Part shown: piece after piece, positions 59,894 through 64,000 of the stretch
Position numbering within the stretch: position 1 is the stretch's first letter
Layout: each line of letters opens with the position of its first letter
DNA from: Bacteriovoracaceae bacterium
GTDB taxonomy: Bacteria > Bdellovibrionota > Bacteriovoracia > Bacteriovoracales > Bacteriovoracaceae
Reading direction: 5' to 3'
Length of the DNA stretch: 64,000 bases
Assembly: GCA_023701435.1 (NCBI GenBank)
Contig: JAMPXB010000004.1
Span: 124,001 to 188,000 of the forward strand
The notes under the pieces: model-generated
Told to the model about the DNA's origin: nothing
What the model saw: the letters and a program-made list of their open reading frames with translations, nothing else
The model's database searches: none
Position numbers and translations under genes: made by a program

Positions 59894-62800
59894 ATGAGTT
59901 CTGGAATGCTGGCATTTCAACGACTCTCCCTTTTTACCCTTCTCCTCGCCACAGCTTCCTGTGGCTTTGACGTCACATCTGTCGGCGGAAATGCTTTCAA
60001 ACTTTTTGGCTCTGTTCCCTCGCTCAAAGGCATTGTCTCAACCACGAAACCAAACAGCTCTTACGCTTACGCCTCAACTTGTACCGCCTACGTCGATTTA
60101 ATCCAATTAGACCAGGACGATCTGCCGATTTACCCGGCCATCGCCTCTACTCCTATCTCAAATGATGGAACATTTACCTTCACTTCGGAAGAAGATTTGT
60201 TGGGAGATAAAGTTGATCACATCCTGGAAGTCCGAACTGAAGGAACCTGTGATGCCGTTTTACAACGACCTGTTACTCACATTAAAAATCCCCAGAACAT
60301 CACTCCCTATACGACCGTTGTGACTTTTGCCAAGGACGCTGAACTTAGCAGGAAGCTCGTGGACATCTCCAAAACGGACATGGAAAAGCTCCTGCAAGAA
60401 ACGACCATTACCACGAATCATGAACAGGCCTATCAGGAACTCCTGAACCGCTCTTCAGAATTTAGCTCAGTCTTTGGTGATGTGCCTACTAAGCTCGCCA
60501 CATCCGCTCCTATGGTCCAGCAGGCGCTCATGCCGACAACTACGATAAAAGAAGGGTCAGTTAATAATTTGCAGATCATCGCCAGTCACTGGAGTCCGGA
60601 TTATACCGTGGCGATTCAGTGGAAACTTGATGGTGCAAACATGGGCCAGGTTCCGCAGTGGAGTTATATTCCCAATGCCAACTCTCAAGGAACCCATCAC
60701 TTGGAAGCGTATATTGGCGCTGATGATGGCTCAGGCAAGGTCGACACCACTAAGCCCTATCACTACTATTCAAAAGTTTTCACAATCACTAACGATGTGC
60801 TGCCATCTCCTCCGCAGCTTAATCTCGCAAACACTTTAGTAGCATCGACCAATGTGACCGTGGGTCTTTTAACTGGTCCAGGAATGATCAACTGCGAGAG
60901 CTTCAGCTCTCTTGCTGCCACCGTGAACGATTCCAGTGCGCCGATTTCTTTTATGCTCGACTGTCAGACTGCCAACGTTCAGGATCTCGCCCTTACACTG
61001 CCTGCCGGTGATGGAACGAAGACCATTCGTTTATGGGCCAGAGATGATGCTGGAGTGATTTCGGCCATGCCGAGCACGCTGACACTTATCTTGGACCAAA
61101 CGGCACCGCAACTTTCACTTACCGTGCCAATGGGAACTAAAAGAGGCGGTGAAACAGTAACGCTTCCACTGAGTGCTCTTGATGCCAGCAGTGTCACCCA
61201 ACTTAAACTTTATTATTCTGTAGATAACGGATCGACTTATACCCTGCTTTCTAATCTCACTGCAGGCGCCACTTCTTTTGCCTGGACTCTACCAGTAGTT
61301 AATGCTGCCCAGGTTAAGTTAAAGCTTTCGGCGACTGATAGTTTGGGGAACGTCAGTGAAGTGATCTCTGATCCCTTTACCATCGACTCCACTGCTCCTG
61401 CTGTGCCTAGCTTAAGTTTAAGCTCAGGCTCTCCAACGAGTTCAATTGATCTGAATTTGAGTCTCGCAAGCTGCGCTGATTACCATCAAATTCATATCAG
61501 TGAGTCGGCCACTGCTCCCACATTAGAAGCACTCAATTGGCAGTCTTGCTCAACTTCTCTTTCCTACTCTCTGAGCTCTGCAGTTAGCGGCAACCGCACG
61601 GTCTACCTCCATGCCAGAGACGCCGCTGGAAACATTTCCAGCGCCAGCTCAGTGGTGGTAACACTCGATCAGTTAGCCCCAACCCTATCCTTCAACAGTT
61701 CTTTAAACGGGATCTATAAGGGTAATGAGGCCTTGAATGTGATCTGGTCGGCCAGTGATGATAACTTCGCCGCCACTCCGATTAAAATTGAGTACACAAC
61801 TGATAATGGCTTTAGTTGGAATGTGATTATAGCCGCCACCGCCAATGATAACTCCGAGATTTGGACCTTGCCGGCCACTGACAACAGCGAGGTGAAATTA
61901 AGGCTTACTGCGACGGATCTCGCGGGAAATTCAACCAGTGTCATATCTCAAAATTTTGCCATTGAGACCTCGTTACCATCGGTTTTAAATTTTGCCGTTA
62001 ACAATAATTCCGGCGAGAGCTCCATCTTCGGAAACATTAATCTTGAAGCGAGCAGCACTATTTCTCATGTTACTCATTTTTGTATCAAGAATGCGACCAC
62101 TACCACTCCACTGCTCTCAGATTCGTGCTGGGTGGCGGTTAACTCTCCTCAGCCTGGGATCTCTCCCGGTCTTGCTATTAATTTTGCAGACTACAGTCAG
62201 ATGATTTCCTATACACCAGGGCCCACCAGTGTCAGTGCTTGGGTTAAGAGTGAAGCTGGAAACATTTCCACTGCCTCTACAGTCTATCTAGATGTGCTGG
62301 CGCCCAGTCCACCGGTGGTCTCAAGTATCCTGGTGGCCAATATCTCAAGCCCCTCTGATCCAGTGGTCACCTCGGAGAAAATCTTCAATGGTTCACAGTC
62401 GGCCTTTATTAAATGGAGGGTCACTTCTCAGACGGCGGCGACCATTACTATTTTTTACACCAATAACTCTGGCACCACCACTGTGGCCACGAACCTTGCC
62501 AATGGTTCCAATAATGGCTGTACTATCAATGATTCAACGACGGCCGACGATCAGGCCACAGGTTGTTATGAACTGGCCAATGCTCCATCCGGTTATTTTA
62601 CTATCACTATCCGGGCCAGCGATGCGGCCGGTATCAGCTCCCAGAGCACGTCGTATCCATTAAACGCTTCCCGGATCAAGGTTCTGGCAGGTAATACAGA
62701 TTTAGGTCTCAACACCAGTGCCTTGAGTTCCATCCACCGAATTGCTTCCGCCTGGAGTGACGTCGGAAGTTTGGTGGTCACCACCAAGGGCCGAATCTTT

Positions 62801-64000
62801 TTGCGTGACCTGACTTTGGGTCTTGTCACTGTAGATCCTAAAGACGGTATTGTCAGACAAGTCATGCCCATCACTGGTTCATCAACTGGTGACGGTGGTC
62901 CGGTAAGTAGCGCCACTTTCAACTTTCCTCACAAAATTGCACTCGACTTTCAAGACCGCTTATTAATCTTTGATAAGACCAGGATTCGTCGGATCAACAC
63001 CAATGTCAATCCCATGACGATTGAAACGATCATCGGGTCCAACCCCACCTCAACCGCCAATGGAATCAGTGCTGCAAACTTTCAGTTGAATGATCCGGTA
63101 TGGAGTGACAGCGGTCACAACGGCTCTAAGATGATGCCTTTTTTCGCTCTTCCTAACGGCGATATCTATTTTTCCAGTGGCAACGTCAACAATACCATCG
63201 CCTCCGGAGTGAGAATCTATCGCTATCAGGCTTCAGACGGAAAAGTTTATACCATCACCCCCTCCGGTGTCGGTCACTCTGAAGATCCAAGCGTAAACAT
63301 TCAGACCAAATCGGTTTACGGCTTTGGGGTTACCTATGACCCCAACACTTCTGCCATAGGCCACATGCACCTTCGGATCACCCAGGCCTATGTAGGAGAC
63401 GGTGGCGGCGCCCTGGTGAACCTTGATCCTCAAACCTATGTCTCCACTGCTCCTCACGCCATGAAAGCGGGCAGAAACGATTATCAGATCCAAGGCATGG
63501 ACGGAAAACTTTACGTCTACAATGCCCGTGACGGACGTCTGCAGCGCTTTGAACCGGGCACCGGCATCTGGACCACTCTGGTGGGTGGTGGAGCTAATGC
63601 CCTCTGCCCAGACAACACTCTGGCCACCAATTGTCAGTTTGCTGTCCACAAAGCAGCCGAGTTCTTTATCTCGGCCACAGGTCAGATCTATTTTGTCGAT
63701 CGCTTCGGGATCGTGAGAGTCGTCCTGGCCGATAAAACTGTAAGACGTATCATGGGCCAGAGTAAAAATGCCGGAGATAATGGTCCCGCGACTGAGGCAC
63801 GTTTAAACACCATTAACTGGCTTGATCAGGCGAATGATGGAACTATCTTTATAAGTGATGGTGTTGAAAATAAAATTCGAAAATTCACTATCGATGGCAA
63901 CATCTCTGCACATGCCAATAGTGTGACCACGAATCAGGAGACAATGCATCTGAATCGTGCCACCAAGGAGATCTACTCTTTTAGTAGTTACGGCAGTATT
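59894..64000 (+). CDS. giant lipoprotein with Ig-like repeats and a beta-propeller, partial
   Basis: The reading frame is open from ATG 59894 (AAAAGGA upstream) to the window edge: 1369 codons and no stop. A signal sequence (LSLFTLLLATASC) is probably lipidated at the Cys, although TAS|C is not the ideal lipobox. Domains: an N-terminal region of about 290 residues, then Ig-like repeats of about 95-100 residues each linked by VTLDQLAP or LILDQTAP-type sequences (SATDSLGNVSE, HARDAAGNISS, TATDLAGNSTS). A propeller-like stretch begins near VLAGNTDLG and contains GDGGPVSSATFNFPHKIAL and GDNGPATEARLN, the NHL-type repeats. Surface adhesins of predatory bacteria have this make-up. A role in contact with prey is inference. 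Confidence 0.85.
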   Translation, partial: MSSGMLAFQRLSLFTLLLATASCGFDVTSVGGNAFKLFGSVPSLKGIVSTTKPNSSYAYASTCTAYVDLIQLDQDDLPIYPAIASTPISNDGTFTFTSEEDLLGDKVDHILEVRTEGTCDAVLQRPVTHIKNPQNITPYTTVVTFAKDAELSRKLVDISKTDMEKLLQETTITTNHEQAYQELLNRSSEFSSVFGDVPTKLATSAPMVQQALMPTTTIKEGSVNNLQIIASHWSPDYTVAIQWKLDGANMGQVPQWSYIPNANSQGTHHLEAYIGADDGSGKVDTTKPYHYYSKVFTITNDVLPSPPQLNLANTLVASTNVTVGLLTGPGMINCESFSSLAATVNDSSAPISFMLDCQTANVQDLALTLPAGDGTKTIRLWARDDAGVISAMPSTLTLILDQTAPQLSLTVPMGTKRGGETVTLPLSALDASSVTQLKLYYSVDNGSTYTLLSNLTAGATSFAWTLPVVNAAQVKLKLSATDSLGNVSEVISDPFTIDSTAPAVPSLSLSSGSPTSSIDLNLSLASCADYHQIHISESATAPTLEALNWQSCSTSLSYSLSSAVSGNRTVYLHARDAAGNISSASSVVVTLDQLAPTLSFNSSLNGIYKGNEALNVIWSASDDNFAATPIKIEYTTDNGFSWNVIIAATANDNSEIWTLPATDNSEVKLRLTATDLAGNSTSVISQNFAIETSLPSVLNFAVNNNSGESSIFGNINLEASSTISHVTHFCIKNATTTTPLLSDSCWVAVNSPQPGISPGLAINFADYSQMISYTPGPTSVSAWVKSEAGNISTASTVYLDVLAPSPPVVSSILVANISSPSDPVVTSEKIFNGSQSAFIKWRVTSQTAATITIFYTNNSGTTTVATNLANGSNNGCTINDSTTADDQATGCYELANAPSGYFTITIRASDAAGISSQSTSYPLNASRIKVLAGNTDLGLNTSALSSIHRIASAWSDVGSLVVTTKGRIFLRDLTLGLVTVDPKDGIVRQVMPITGSSTGDGGPVSSATFNFPHKIALDFQDRLLIFDKTRIRRINTNVNPMTIETIIGSNPTSTANGISAANFQLNDPVWSDSGHNGSKMMPFFALPNGDIYFSSGNVNNTIASGVRIYRYQASDGKVYTITPSGVGHSEDPSVNIQTKSVYGFGVTYDPNTSAIGHMHLRITQAYVGDGGGALVNLDPQTYVSTAPHAMKAGRNDYQIQGMDGKLYVYNARDGRLQRFEPGTGIWTTLVGGGANALCPDNTLATNCQFAVHKAAEFFISATGQIYFVDRFGIVRVVLADKTVRRIMGQSKNAGDNGPATEARLNTINWLDQANDGTIFISDGVENKIRKFTIDGNISAHANSVTTNQETMHLNRATKEIYSFSSYGSI

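Overview
The window looks like chromosomal DNA of a Gram-negative, predatory-type bacterium of the Bdellovibrionota, most likely the Bacteriovorax/Peredibacter group. This is an inference from gene content, not a database match. The signs are a moderate A+T bias, many signal peptides and lipoproteins, an Mla-type lipid transport operon, a histone H1-like/SWIB protein, FIST-domain sensors paired with histidine kinases, several receiver-only response regulators and very large surface lipoproteins. I saw no rRNA, tRNA, CRISPR array, insertion sequence or prophage. Both ends cut genes: a CapA-like phosphatase on the left and a giant lipoprotein on the right.

Layout. 1-5 kb: CapA-like gene, an archease-rtcB RNA-repair operon, a receiver/THUMP pair and a membrane protein. 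5-10.7 kb: DUF305 protein, the wreck of a histidine kinase, a rhomboid protease, and an operon joining a rifampicin-phosphotransferase-like enzyme to a membrane-anchored beta-propeller. 10.7-16.3 kb: AraC regulator with a DUF417 (RclC/YkgB-like) membrane protein, a COG3014-like lipoprotein, a CBS protein and a secreted phospholipase D-like protein. 16.4-21.4 kb: receiver, GH15 glucanohydrolase, FIST protein, PAS histidine kinase and a secreted coiled-coil protein. 21.4-24.3 kb: mlaE-mlaF-mlaD, in which the MlaF ATPase has lost its catalytic residues, and a CBS protein. 24.5-33.4 kb: a secreted four-Cache protein, a toroid-fold secreted protein, a membrane phosphoesterase, a metzincin-motif lipoprotein, a DUF1456 gene and two pseudogenes. 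33.5-37 kb: the H1-SWIB protein and a second receiver/kinase/FIST set. 37-48 kb: AI-2E-type permease, GST, a broken cytochrome c, cupin, large sensor kinase, metG, a PfpI/Hsp31-like protein and YceI. 48-57.4 kb: cysK-like gene, a heterodimeric ABC exporter, coiled-coil proteins, BON protein, aminotransferase and a YheT-like hydrolase. 57.4-64 kb: a decayed surface-protein fragment, a secreted HNH nuclease, a channel-like membrane protein and the giant lipoprotein.

Themes. (1) Signalling: two paralogous FIST-kinase pairs, each beside a receiver-only protein, a third receiver, a large hybrid-sensor kinase and a kinase remnant. (2) Ongoing decay: at least five broken genes (histidine kinase, GAF/winged-helix regulator, two c-type cytochromes, a BspA-like surface protein) among healthy neighbours. 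(3) The most novel signal is a structured RNA element of about 117-120 nt, present twice in the same orientation (31104-31220 and 56193-56312). Each copy ends in an intrinsic terminator just upstream of a minus-strand gene. Base changes between the copies keep the minus-strand RNA paired but would break the plus-strand fold. It is a candidate for an undescribed attenuator, riboswitch or small RNA family.
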